Shown here in pieces: positions 1-7,761 of a DNA stretch of 64,000 nt. Source of the stretch: Lewinellaceae bacterium (GTDB lineage: Bacteria; Bacteroidota; Bacteroidia; Chitinophagales; Saprospiraceae). A program made the translations under genes and the position numbers. How positions within the stretch are numbered: the stretch's first letter is position 1; every line of letters begins with the position of its first letter. The stretch is taken from positions 1 to 64,000 of the forward strand of contig JADJWX010000010.1 of assembly GCA_016716135.1 (NCBI GenBank), in the 5' to 3' direction. A model generated the notes under the pieces. That model ran no database searches. It saw only the letters and a list, made by a program, of their open reading frames with translations, and had not been told where the DNA came from.

Positions 1-724
1 CGAGCGCTTTCGGGTCGGCGCCTTCGTGCAAACGGATATAGGTGTAGTACAGGTTGTTGCCGGCCCATTCCGGCAGTGCGTAAAACCGCTGTCCGGAGGC
101 TGTGCTTTGGCTGTTCAGGTAAAGGTTCCCGTCTATATGCGAACGGTAGGTGTCGGGATCAATGACGCCGGTGACCTTAAAATCGTAGGCGCCAAAGGGA
201 TCGCTGAGTTGAATGGTCTGATGCAAAGGATCGGCATTGCCGAATATTTTTTGTGCCAACGGTGTTGTGAGTACCACGGTGTTGGGTTCGTCCAATGCAT
301 GTTGGGGATCGCCCTGCACAAAATCAAACCGGAGCAACCGGAAAAATGTGCTGTCGACGAGGTGCCCCTTTTGTTCGAAATACGATTTATCCCGGTACTT
401 GATCAAATACTTGTCGACCAGCGGCGCATTGAACAGGCGCGCTGCCGCTTCCACTTCAGGGTAATCCTGGAGCAGCGTCCAGGCGAGCGGTGAAGGGCTT
501 ACGGCGCCATCTGTTGATTCATCTCCAACACTGAAGCTGGTACCCACACGGTACAGGTCGCCCAACCGCGGATGTTGTTGATCATAGCGCAATTCATCCC
601 GCAGGTGCTGCACAATCAACAAACAGGCAGCAATACCGACCGCCAGTCCCAGGATATTCATTATGGAATAACCCTTGAACCGCAGGAAGTTGCGCAGCGC
701 AAGTTTCAGGTAATTTTTAAACAT
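1..724 (-). CDS. ABC transporter permease, MacB/FtsX type (partial, runs off window)
   Basis: The ATG at 724 opens an uninterrupted frame to base 1, so only the first 241 or so residues are present. The N-terminus (MFKNYLKLALRNFLRFKGYS) matches the start of the five permeases further right: a basic cytoplasmic stretch, a first membrane helix around residues 20-40 (IMNILGLAVGIAACLLIV), then the MacB-type periplasmic core with the usual DLYRVG and DSTFF landmarks and a TPLAQKIFG segment. The FtsX membrane domains would lie outside the window. It probably forms part of an ATP-driven, MacB-like envelope transporter, with the ATPase supplied in trans because none is fused here. It lies 35 bases downstream of the truncated permease 760-1662 and probably shares its sigma-54-type promoter. 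The substrate is unknown. Confidence 0.85.
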   Translation of the reverse strand, partial: MFKNYLKLALRNFLRFKGYSIMNILGLAVGIAACLLIVQHLRDELRYDQQHPRLGDLYRVGTSFSVGDESTDGAVSPSPLAWTLLQDYPEVEAAARLFNAPLVDKYLIKYRDKSYFEQKGHLVDSTFFRLLRFDFVQGDPQHALDEPNTVVLTTPLAQKIFGNADPLHQTIQLSDPFGAYDFKVTGVIDPDTYRSHIDGNLYLNSQSTASGQRFYALPEWAGNNLYYTYIRLHEGADPKAL

Positions 725-759
725 AAGGCCGCGAATTCAGAAATTAGGAATGCAATGGT

Positions 760-1662
760 TTACAACACCAGCCCGCCGGCAACCAGAACCATCCGCCCGC
801 CCGGCTGTGAAACCCGTGCGCCGAACCGGTCCTGCTCAGCATTCTCCCGGACGCCGGTATTCCCCTTGGCGCCGTTAAGCGACTGAAGAAAAATATCCGT
901 GCAACCGGAAGGATGCGGCGTCTTTTTAGCCACTTCCCGAATTGCCTCCTGCACCTGGTTTTTTTGCTCGGTATCTTCCAGCCGGATGAAGGTTTCGGCC
1001 AGTTGGGCAGTCCAGTTGTTCAAAAACGGAAAGGCGTGCAAGCCACCGTCTGCATGGGTCGAAGCCCAGGAGGCCAGCACATCAAACTGGATGGCGACAT
1101 GGCTGCCCGGATGCTCCACCACCGCAGCCACGGTATAGGTTTTGCCACCCAAACCCATCAGCGTTTTCCCGACGGGGTTGACCGGGCCAAACAGTTTTTT
1201 GGCATACCGGTCGGTCAACACCAATTGTCCGGGTTTGTCCAATGCAGATTTTTCATTGCCGTAAACAACGTTCAGTTTGAAAAGCTGGACAATGGCCGGA
1301 TCGCCAAATGCCCATTTCTCAGTGGGTTCCAGCTGATCAAAATTGGTCACCGCTACCTGCTCCGGCCACTTCATAAAACGGGCTGTTTGCACAATGGCGC
1401 CCGGCAATTGGCGGCTCAACTCCGGGGCCAGCAAGCCCGCTGTTTTTACCGATTGGGTCCGCGTTCCGTCGGCGGCCGTGATCCATTTGCAGACCCGGAA
1501 AACGCCGTCCGGTTGCTTTTGTGCGGCTTCATCTTTTTGCATAAACGCGGAGGCGATAAAAACAAAAATCAGACCCGTTAGCAGGCTGCTGAAGGTGAGT
1601 ATGGCTTGTTGATATTGCCGGAAAAAAGTTTGTTGGATCGGTGTTGAATTGCGGCGGTTCAT
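760..1662 (-). pseudogene. Truncated ABC permease (first helix and periplasmic domain only)
   Basis: This 300-residue frame has a membrane helix around residues 22-42 and a MacB_PCD-like periplasmic region. Recognisable landmarks are VFRVCKW, the LVLTDRYAKKLFGPVNPVGKTL segment (about residues 147-168) and YTVAAVVEHPGSH. Relatives in this window are about 800 residues with two FtsX membrane domains; this one stops at MVLVAGGLVL, just where the second helix should begin, and about 500 residues are missing. Conservation is also weaker than in the other paralogs (the usual ELSYDRFH-type motif is absent). A deletion remnant is the simplest reading. A functional one-helix periplasmic protein cannot be excluded, since the frame is open and sits under a good -24/-12 promoter. 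The next permease starts at 724. Confidence 0.6.
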
Positions 1663-1724
1663 AGCGTAATTTTTGGCCCGTTTGCTGCCGGACGGTTAAT
1701 TGTTTAGTTGTTGCCTGGTAAGCA

Positions 1725-1739
1725 CCAAGGACTATGCCA
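1725..1739 (-). promoter_or_regulatory. Candidate sigma-54 (-24/-12) promoter
   Basis: On the minus strand this reads TGGCATAGTCCTTGG, close to the RpoN consensus TGGCACG-N4-TTGCW, with GG in the -24 position and TTG in the -12 element. The same arrangement (TGGCATA, four bases, TTG) occurs at 20585-20600 in front of the adaptor gene. A paired operator lies 55 bases upstream. An overlapping alternative with GG-N10-GC spacing (TGGTGCTTACCAGGCA) lies just downstream. Predicted from sequence only. Confidence 0.55.
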
Positions 1740-1793
1740 GCGCCATAAGTCGCTTTTTTACAATGTTTTACAAAAAACCATACAGATAAAAAC

Positions 1794-1830
1794 TGTTCGA
1801 AAATGAACACCCTGTGTTCGAAAATGAGGC
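1794..1830. promoter_or_regulatory. Paired palindromic operator, TGTYC-N6-GRACA type
   Basis: Bases 1794-1809 are a perfect TGTTC-GAAAAT-GAACA palindrome. Twenty-one bases further on, 1815-1830 repeats TGTTC-GAAAAT with a degenerate right half (GAGGC). The same motif in the same kind of pair lies at 20666-20703, between the response regulator and the adaptor gene. The position upstream of a -24/-12 promoter fits an enhancer for the NtrC-type regulator encoded at 20806. Confidence 0.6.
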
Positions 1831-1889
1831 AATTGGGTTGATGAAACTGCATCCGATAAATTCTTACAAACTCTCGTATTTTAGGCCGC

Positions 1890-3080
1890 ATGAAACAATA
1901 CGATTTTCTGGTGGTCGGCGCCGGTATTTTTGGCATTACCGCAGCAATTGAATTGCAGAAACGCGGGCATCAGACGGCTGTGTTAAACCCGGATACGATT
2001 CCGCATCCGATGGCTGCTTCGACCGATATCAGCAAGGTGGTACGCATGGAATACGGCGCCGACTTCGAGTACATGGAGATGGTGGATGCGGCTATTGATG
2101 GCTGGCATGCCTGGAACGACTTTTTTGAGGACAAACTGTACCATGAAACCGGCTTTTTGATGCTTTGCAAACAAAACGCTTCCGACGATCCGGAATCGTT
2201 TGAAGGCGCCAGTACGCGGAACCTGATCCGCCTGGGTTATCAACCGGAGCGACTGTCCCGGCAAGACCTGGAGCGCCGCTTCCCGGCCTTTGCCGCTGCG
2301 GCCTATACCGATGCCATTTTTAACCCCCGGGCAGGCTACGCCGAGTCGGGTAGGGTAGTGCAACGGCTGACGGACTATGCGCGGCAGTTGGGTGTTGAAG
2401 TTTGGCAGCAACAAACCGTAAGACTTTTTGAAAAAACCAACGGCCGGGTGACGGCGGTGCAAACCCGCGAAGGTGCCCGTTTTGCCGCAGGCGCTGTTCT
2501 CTTGTGTGCCGGAGCATATACCCCGTACCTCTTGCCGGAATTAAAACCGGCCCTGCGGGCGACCGGGCATCCGGTATTTCATTTGCAGCCCGACCGCCCG
2601 GAATTGTTCCGCGCTCCCGGGTTTTCGGTGTTTACCTCAGATATTTCCCATACCGGCTGGTACGGGTTTCCGCTGCATCCGGCTGAAAATGTGGTGAAAA
2701 TTGCCAACCACGGCGTCGGTATCGAACTGGACCCGGAGCACGACGAGCGGGTGGTCGGTGCCGATGATGTAGCTGCACTGCGGACCTTCCTGGCGGAACA
2801 TATCCCGGCGCTGGCAAATGACCCGGTGGTGTTCACCCGGCGCTGCCTGTACAGCGATACCCGCGACGGGCATTTTTGGATCGATCGGCATCCGGAACTG
2901 GAGAACCTGATCGTAGCCGCCGGCGGGAGCGGGCATGGCTTTAAAATGGCGCCGGTTTTAGGCGCAATGATCGCCGATGTGGCTACCGGCGGTGCCCATA
3001 AATGGTCGGACCGCTACCGGTGGCGGCAATTCGATGCAGCCACCCGGCAAGTAGAAGAAGCCCGTTTTAAAGCCGGTTAG
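1890..3080 (+). CDS. FAD-dependent amine oxidase, DAO/sarcosine oxidase-like
   Basis: A 396-residue flavoprotein of the D-amino-acid-oxidase superfamily. The Rossmann motif GAGIFG lies at residues 10-15. The STDISKVVRMEYG segment around residues 44-56 aligns with the FAD-contact region of monomeric sarcosine and N-methyltryptophan oxidases. The C-terminal GGSGHGFK at 345-352 is the family's second flavin-binding landmark. Length is typical (about 370-400). The expected reaction is oxidation of a secondary or primary amine with release of aldehyde or imine and peroxide, or transfer to another acceptor; the substrate cannot be read from sequence. There is no signal peptide, so it is cytoplasmic. 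It is divergent from the permease remnant at 1662 and shares a 227-base intergenic region with it. Confidence 0.85.
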   Translation: MKQYDFLVVGAGIFGITAAIELQKRGHQTAVLNPDTIPHPMAASTDISKVVRMEYGADFEYMEMVDAAIDGWHAWNDFFEDKLYHETGFLMLCKQNASDDPESFEGASTRNLIRLGYQPERLSRQDLERRFPAFAAAAYTDAIFNPRAGYAESGRVVQRLTDYARQLGVEVWQQQTVRLFEKTNGRVTAVQTREGARFAAGAVLLCAGAYTPYLLPELKPALRATGHPVFHLQPDRPELFRAPGFSVFTSDISHTGWYGFPLHPAENVVKIANHGVGIELDPEHDERVVGADDVAALRTFLAEHIPALANDPVVFTRRCLYSDTRDGHFWIDRHPELENLIVAAGGSGHGFKMAPVLGAMIADVATGGAHKWSDRYRWRQFDAATRQVEEARFKAG

Positions 3081-3087
3081 CAAGGTG

Positions 3088-3381
3088 TCAGGGTTGTTGC
3101 ACCAGCCGGCGCTGTTCAGACCATTCCTGCTTTTTTACAAAAATGATCGGGATGAACTCTTCGGTCGGCTCCCCGATGAAATACAACATCCAGTCCTGGT
3201 CATAATCCGTCAGGATACTTCGAACGCACTCCACACGGCTGACCTTTGGAATATCGCAGTCGGACCAGTAGAACAACTCCACCCGGTAGTGGATTTGTTG
3301 CTGCTTGCCATTGATTTTCATGTCAATTTCGATTTCCTGTTTACCGGGGCCGGAAGGGATCGGAATGGCGATGTGTGGCAT
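3088..3381 (-). CDS. Small hypothetical protein
   Basis: A 97-residue protein starting at the ATG at 3381 (MPHIAIPIPSGPGKQEIEID). The frame is open further upstream, but that part is basic and phenylalanine-rich and looks non-coding. The body alternates acidic and hydrophobic residues, with two tryptophans in an LFYWSDCDIP and DQDWMLYFIGE context, suggesting a small beta-rich cytoplasmic domain. No signal peptide or helix is seen and no family is recognised. It is convergent with the flavoprotein, ending 7 bases after it. A pair of TGTYC-type palindromes lies about 170-210 bases upstream. Confidence 0.5.
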   Translation of the reverse strand: MPHIAIPIPSGPGKQEIEIDMKINGKQQQIHYRVELFYWSDCDIPKVSRVECVRSILTDYDQDWMLYFIGEPTEEFIPIIFVKKQEWSEQRRLVQQP

Positions 3382-3553
3382 GATGAACGTTGGTTTGAGA
3401 TTTACGAATGCCGGGTTTACCCTTGTGCTAAAAAACCGGGCAAATCGCAGTTCGCAAATCGAAATTTGCAATACAATGTGCGATACACAAGTTGTGCCGA
3501 ACTTTTTTTTAACTGATTTTCAGCACTTTAGTCTGTTCGCTGGATTCAGGCCC

Positions 3554-3589
3554 TGTCCGCATCCGAACAGCGCTGTACGAATCCGGACG
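3554..3589. promoter_or_regulatory. Candidate paired operator, TGTYC-N6-GRACA type
   Basis: Bases 3554-3569 read TGTCC-GCATCC-GAACA, a full match to TGTYC-N6-GRACA. Twenty bases on, 3574-3589 reads TGTAC-GAATCC-GGACG, one mismatch in each half. The pairing resembles that at 1794 and 20666. I found no convincing -24/-12 promoter toward the small gene at 3381, so its target is unclear. Confidence 0.35.
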
Positions 3590-3599
3590 GCGTTTTTTT

Positions 3600-3716
3600 C
3601 TACCGGAACAGTTCCAGTGAAGTGCGCAAGGTTTGCAGGATACCCCAAAGCAGCGGGATGCCGACAAAGGCCCAGGAAAGCCAGAGGCGCAGCCGGGTTC
3701 GGTTCGGTTTAGTCAT
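3600..3716 (-). CDS. MFS transporter small subunit (38 aa)
   Basis: A 38-residue protein whose ATG (3716) overlaps the last codons of the OFA-family transporter by 8 bases, so the two are probably translationally coupled. It has a basic N-terminus (MTKPNRTRLR) and one hydrophobic helix of the pattern WLSWAFVGIPLLWGILQTL. Short single-helix genes with this W-x-W/F-x-G-x-P-L-x-W-G pattern directly after oxalate/formate-antiporter-type MFS genes are annotated in databases as an MFS transporter small subunit. The role is unknown; an accessory helix for assembly or stability of the neighbouring carrier is likely. It is too short for usual ORF cut-offs. Confidence 0.7.
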   Translation of the reverse strand: MTKPNRTRLRLWLSWAFVGIPLLWGILQTLRTSLELFR

Positions 3717-5076
3717 GGTAGTGATATTTTTCCGGTACGGGGCGGATGCTGATGTTGCACAAAAAACCGATCAGCAACAGTCCGGCCATGATGTACATGG
3801 TGGTGGAGTAGGCATTGGCGGCGGGCATTTGCATGCTTTCGATCTGGTAGGCACGCAGGTTGTTAACCAATTGCGGACCCAACAATGCCGCCACGGACCA
3901 GGCCAGCAGCAAACGCCCGTGAATGGCGCCTACTTCCATGGTGCCGAACATGTCGCGCAAATATGCCGGGATGGTTGCAAAGCCGCCGCCATACATGCTC
4001 ATGATCACACAAAAAGCGGCAACAAAGCCGACGATATTTCCCAGTTGACCGGTAAGCGGAACGACAAAATACAAGGCTGCGCCCAAAAGGAAAAAGACGG
4101 AATAGGTGTGCTTGCGGCCGATCTTGTCCGACAAGGAGGACCAGAAAAAACGTCCCAACATGTTGAACAAACTCAACAGGCCCACAAAACCGCCGGCTGC
4201 CGCCACGGAAACGGCGCGCGCAGCGCCCACTACTTTTTCAGAAAACATTTCCTGGATCATCACGGAAGCCTGCCCAAGCACCCCGATGCCTGCCGTAACA
4301 TTCAGCATAAGGACGGCAAACAGCAGGTAAAACTGCGGCGTGCGCACGGCCGTATTGGCATCCACATCCGCACCGGCGGGTTTGCGATTTTTGGCCAGGA
4401 TAACCTTGTCCGGCGCCCAGTCTTTGGGCGGAATCCGGACGGTGAGCACGCCAAAAAGCATGAATAGAAAATACAGACCGCCCATGACCAGAAACGTTTC
4501 GGCAACGCCGGTCGAATGCGCCGTTTTAAAACTGTTCATCAGCGCAATAGACAGGGGCGCAGCCACCATAGCCCCGCCGCCAAAGCCCATGATCGCCATT
4601 CCGGTAGCCATGCCCGGCCGGTCGGGGAACCACTTGATCAGCGTCGACACCGGCGAAATATAGCCCAGCCCAAGCCCGATACCTCCCAGTACACCGTGCC
4701 CCAGGTACAGCAGCCAAATCTGGTGCGTCCACACGCCAAGTGCCGACACAAAAAAGCCTCCGGCAAAACACAGGGCCGAGGTAAGCATGGCCCGCCGCGG
4801 CCCGACGCGCTCCAGCCATTTGCCGAACAATGCCGCCGATGCGCCCAGACAAAACAAGGCAATGGAAAAAATATGGCCAATCTCTACCAGCGACCAGTCT
4901 CCAGGCACAGATTGTGAAATGCCAAGCAGCTGGGTCAGCGGCTTGTTAAACACGCTGTAGGCATAGATCTGCCCGATGCACAAGTGAATGGCCAACGCAG
5001 CCGGGGGCACCAGCCAGCGGTTGAATCCCGGCGGTGCAACGGTGTTCGATTTATCGAGAAATGCAGCAAAAGACAT
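3709..5076 (-). CDS. OFA-family MFS transporter (oxalate/formate antiporter-like)
   Basis: A 455-residue, 12-helix major facilitator carrier in the inner membrane. The ATG at 5076 was chosen over the in-frame TTG at 5085. The first helix carries the IHLCIGQIYAYSVFNKPL signature typical of the OFA branch (YhjX, OxlT). GKWLERVGPRRAM is the loop 2-3 motif, and the GGIGLGLGYISPVSTLIKWFPDRPGMATG region around helix 5 is also diagnostic. The second half has the equivalent DKIGRKHTYS loop. Characterised members exchange small organic acids such as oxalate/formate or take up pyruvate; the substrate here is unknown. It overlaps the small-subunit gene at its 3' end. The 5' flank holds a 60-base palindrome. 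Confidence 0.88.
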   Translation of the reverse strand: MSFAAFLDKSNTVAPPGFNRWLVPPAALAIHLCIGQIYAYSVFNKPLTQLLGISQSVPGDWSLVEIGHIFSIALFCLGASAALFGKWLERVGPRRAMLTSALCFAGGFFVSALGVWTHQIWLLYLGHGVLGGIGLGLGYISPVSTLIKWFPDRPGMATGMAIMGFGGGAMVAAPLSIALMNSFKTAHSTGVAETFLVMGGLYFLFMLFGVLTVRIPPKDWAPDKVILAKNRKPAGADVDANTAVRTPQFYLLFAVLMLNVTAGIGVLGQASVMIQEMFSEKVVGAARAVSVAAAGGFVGLLSLFNMLGRFFWSSLSDKIGRKHTYSVFFLLGAALYFVVPLTGQLGNIVGFVAAFCVIMSMYGGGFATIPAYLRDMFGTMEVGAIHGRLLLAWSVAALLGPQLVNNLRAYQIESMQMPAANAYSTTMYIMAGLLLIGFLCNISIRPVPEKYHYHD

Positions 5077-5140
5077 GACGGGCAAGCTGTGGTTTGTGCC
5101 GTCAAAGTAGAAATAAAATAGCGAATTAGTTTTCTTACCC

Positions 5141-5200
5141 GTCGGGCGGCCGGGAGCCGGCCGACGGGGTCCGTGGTCGGCCGGCTCCCAGCCGCCCGAC
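5141..5200. repeat. 60-base GC-rich near-perfect palindrome
   Basis: Arms 5141-5165 and 5176-5200 pair over 24 of 25 positions around a 10-base loop (GGGGTCCGTG). There is no T-tract on either side, so a simple intrinsic terminator is unlikely. It lies between the start of the OFA transporter and the end of the permease operon. A dispersed REP-like palindrome or a transcript-stabilising hairpin at the operon end are the best readings. Confidence 0.7.
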
Positions 5201-5295
5201 CACTATGCTAACACCCCAAAGCGGGATTGTCAAAAAGAGCATAAAACGCCGCGGTGAAAAATTTGGAGCGTTTCGCCCATTCACGCAGTGATACA

Positions 5296-7746
5296 CTATT
5301 CCGACCGCAGGCTATCTACCGGATTGGCCAGTGCCGCCTTGATGCTTTGCAAACTCAGGGTCACAAAAGCCACCACCACTACGGCCAAACCTGCGGCCAC
5401 AAACACCCACCAGGGCATATCGATCCGGTAAATAAATTCGTCGAGCCAGCGGTCCATGTAATACCAGGTCAGGGGCGTGGCTACCAGCATTGCCAGTAGG
5501 ATCAGCCGGATATAATCCCGCGAAACCAGGCTGACAATGCCGGCTACGGTGGCGCCCAGCACCTTGCGAATGCCGATCTCTTTGGCTCGTTGATGAATCG
5601 TAAAACTGATCAGGCCAAACAACCCGAAACAGGAAAGGAAAATAGCGATGGCCGAAAAATAGCCGGTCAGGTTGGCCAAACGGCGTTCGTCCTGGTAGGC
5701 GCTTTGCAGGTTTTCGTCCAGGAAGGCATATTCGAAGGCTTTTTCCGGGAAGTAATTTTTCCAGGTGTTCTCGATGAATTGCAATGTTTCCGGCACGCCT
5801 CCGGCATTCAGCCGGATGCCAAAAGTGGTAAACGCGCCAACGCCGATATCAAGCACCACGGGATCCAGGGCCGTTTGCAAACTGGCTGTGTGAAAATCGT
5901 TCACTACCCCGACGATCTTCCCGGGTTTGCCGCCCTTGCTGATCTTTTGCCCCAGGGCAGCTTGCGGGTTGTCCCAGCCCAGGGTTTTTACGGCCGTTTC
6001 GTTGATCAGGTACCCGTCGATATGATCGGTGCCGTATTGCTTGCCAAAATCGCGGCCGGCAACAATTTTTAGTCCAAAAGTGGACGCAAAATCGTAGTCG
6101 ACTGCCATGCAGGGTAGCACGATATTATCTTCCAGGCTGATTTTATCCGTGACAATGGGATGCCGGGTAGCGCCGCCGCCGGGCATATTCGAGGCAAGCG
6201 TGACGCTTTGGATGGCCGGGTTTTGCAACAGCCGTTCTTCAAAGGCATTGGTCCGTTCGCGCATTTGGGCATCGCCGGGCATGAAGGCCGAATTGATATT
6301 GGCGCTAAAAAGCGGCACCGTCAGCACTTGTTTTTGATCAAACCCCAAGGGCCTGTTTTGCCAGTAATTCAATTGCGAAACAATGATCAAAGCGCCACTC
6401 AACAAGGCAATTCCAACAATAAACTGCACCGTGATCAGCGATTTGCGCAGCCAGTGCCGGCCTCCGCCCGTATGGCCGGTGTGTTTTTGAAAAATTTGGA
6501 CCGGCTGGAACCGGCTGGCCAAAAAGGCCGGGTAAATCCCCGCCAGCAACCCGGCTACCAGGAACAACCCTGCAAAGCCTGCGGTCAGCGGCCAGTCGGC
6601 CAACATTCGATAACTGAGTTCCCGGTCGGTGAGCGTATCCAAAAAGGGCAGCACCAGATGAACGGTGAAAAGTGCGAGCACAAAGGCCAGGGCACACAAC
6701 AACATGGTTTCGCCGACAAATTGTCCTACCAGTCCCCGCTTCCCGGCGCCAAGCACCTTGCGCACCGCCACTTCTTTCATGCGTTCCAGGTAAATAGCGT
6801 TGGACAGGTTGATGAAATTAATGCAGGCAATCAGCAAAATTAAAATCCCGACGATGGCAAACATGCGCAGATAAACCGGGTTGGCTGCCGATTCCGGTTC
6901 GTTGACAGCCTCGGAACGCAGGTGAATGTCGCGCACAGGGAAGAGCACAAAACCCTGTTTGCCAATAAAATCCGGATGCCCGTACCGCTTCAGAAATGCC
7001 GGAATGCCCGCATTGACTTCGGTGTGGGAGGCGCCTGGTTTCAGGCGAACGTACGTGTAGGTGTACGACGCGAGCCAGTTGTTGGTTTGCGCGTTGAGGA
7101 TGACTTCGCGGGCAGACGGCGGTTCCAGGTCTACGATGTTGGAAAACGGCGCAAGAAAATCAAAATGCAGGTGTGCGGTTTCCGGAAAATCGCGGACAAC
7201 GGCCGTTACCGTGAACGGTGTGCTTTGGCCGGCCAGTAGCAGCGATTTTCCGAGTGCGGGTTTGTCGCCAAAAAATTGCCGGGCTGTCTCGTCGGTCAGC
7301 ATGATCGAATACGGCTGTGCCAGGGCGTTTTTCGGGTTCCCTTCGACGAACTCAAAGTCAAAAACCTGCAGCACCGTGCTATCGGCAAAAATCCCCAGGG
7401 GCAGCTCAATAACCCGGTCGCTTTTAGCCTCCCGGACGCTGATGCTGCGCCCGAACAGGCGCGCAACCGCTTCTATTTGGGGGAAATCTTCAGCCAGTTG
7501 CGGGCCAAACGGCGCAGGCACCTGCGTAAGTTCAAACGTACTGCCGGAAAACTTTGCCTGGTAATTTATCCGGAATAGCCGGTCGACATCCCGGTGAAAT
7601 TGATCATAACTGCGTTCATGCCGGATGTAGATCAGGATGAGAAAACAACAGGCGAGGCCGACGGTCATGCCGAGCAAATTGATCGCCGAATAGCCCTTTT
7701 GTTTCCAGAGATTGCGCAATCCGATGGTAAAAAATGTTTTTAGCAT
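5296..7746 (-). CDS. ABC transporter permease, duplicated MacB/FtsX architecture (permease E)
   Basis: An 816-residue inner-membrane protein with two half-permeases in one chain: helix 1 near residues 20-42, MacB-type periplasmic core to about 270, FtsX domain of three helices (about 285-400), linking helix near 430, second periplasmic core to about 660, and second FtsX domain to the C-terminus. Each FtsX domain carries the cytoplasmic coupling motif (KEVAVRKVLGA and KEIGIRKVLGA), and the chain ends in NPVDSLRSE as in the paralogs. It has no nucleotide-binding domain, so it must use the ATPase at 18515. The ATG at 7746 replaces an upstream TTG. It is the last gene of the operon, 15 bases after the TolB-like gene. 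Cargo is unknown. Confidence 0.9.
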   Translation of the reverse strand: MLKTFFTIGLRNLWKQKGYSAINLLGMTVGLACCFLILIYIRHERSYDQFHRDVDRLFRINYQAKFSGSTFELTQVPAPFGPQLAEDFPQIEAVARLFGRSISVREAKSDRVIELPLGIFADSTVLQVFDFEFVEGNPKNALAQPYSIMLTDETARQFFGDKPALGKSLLLAGQSTPFTVTAVVRDFPETAHLHFDFLAPFSNIVDLEPPSAREVILNAQTNNWLASYTYTYVRLKPGASHTEVNAGIPAFLKRYGHPDFIGKQGFVLFPVRDIHLRSEAVNEPESAANPVYLRMFAIVGILILLIACINFINLSNAIYLERMKEVAVRKVLGAGKRGLVGQFVGETMLLCALAFVLALFTVHLVLPFLDTLTDRELSYRMLADWPLTAGFAGLFLVAGLLAGIYPAFLASRFQPVQIFQKHTGHTGGGRHWLRKSLITVQFIVGIALLSGALIIVSQLNYWQNRPLGFDQKQVLTVPLFSANINSAFMPGDAQMRERTNAFEERLLQNPAIQSVTLASNMPGGGATRHPIVTDKISLEDNIVLPCMAVDYDFASTFGLKIVAGRDFGKQYGTDHIDGYLINETAVKTLGWDNPQAALGQKISKGGKPGKIVGVVNDFHTASLQTALDPVVLDIGVGAFTTFGIRLNAGGVPETLQFIENTWKNYFPEKAFEYAFLDENLQSAYQDERRLANLTGYFSAIAIFLSCFGLFGLISFTIHQRAKEIGIRKVLGATVAGIVSLVSRDYIRLILLAMLVATPLTWYYMDRWLDEFIYRIDMPWWVFVAAGLAVVVVAFVTLSLQSIKAALANPVDSLRSE

Positions 7747-7761
7747 GGTATTCAAACTGGA

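Noticed and set aside
3473..3553. GGCAC element near the small hypothetical gene as a sigma-54 promoter
   Set aside because: The following TTG is at the wrong spacing (three bases instead of five), so the -24/-12 geometry fails.
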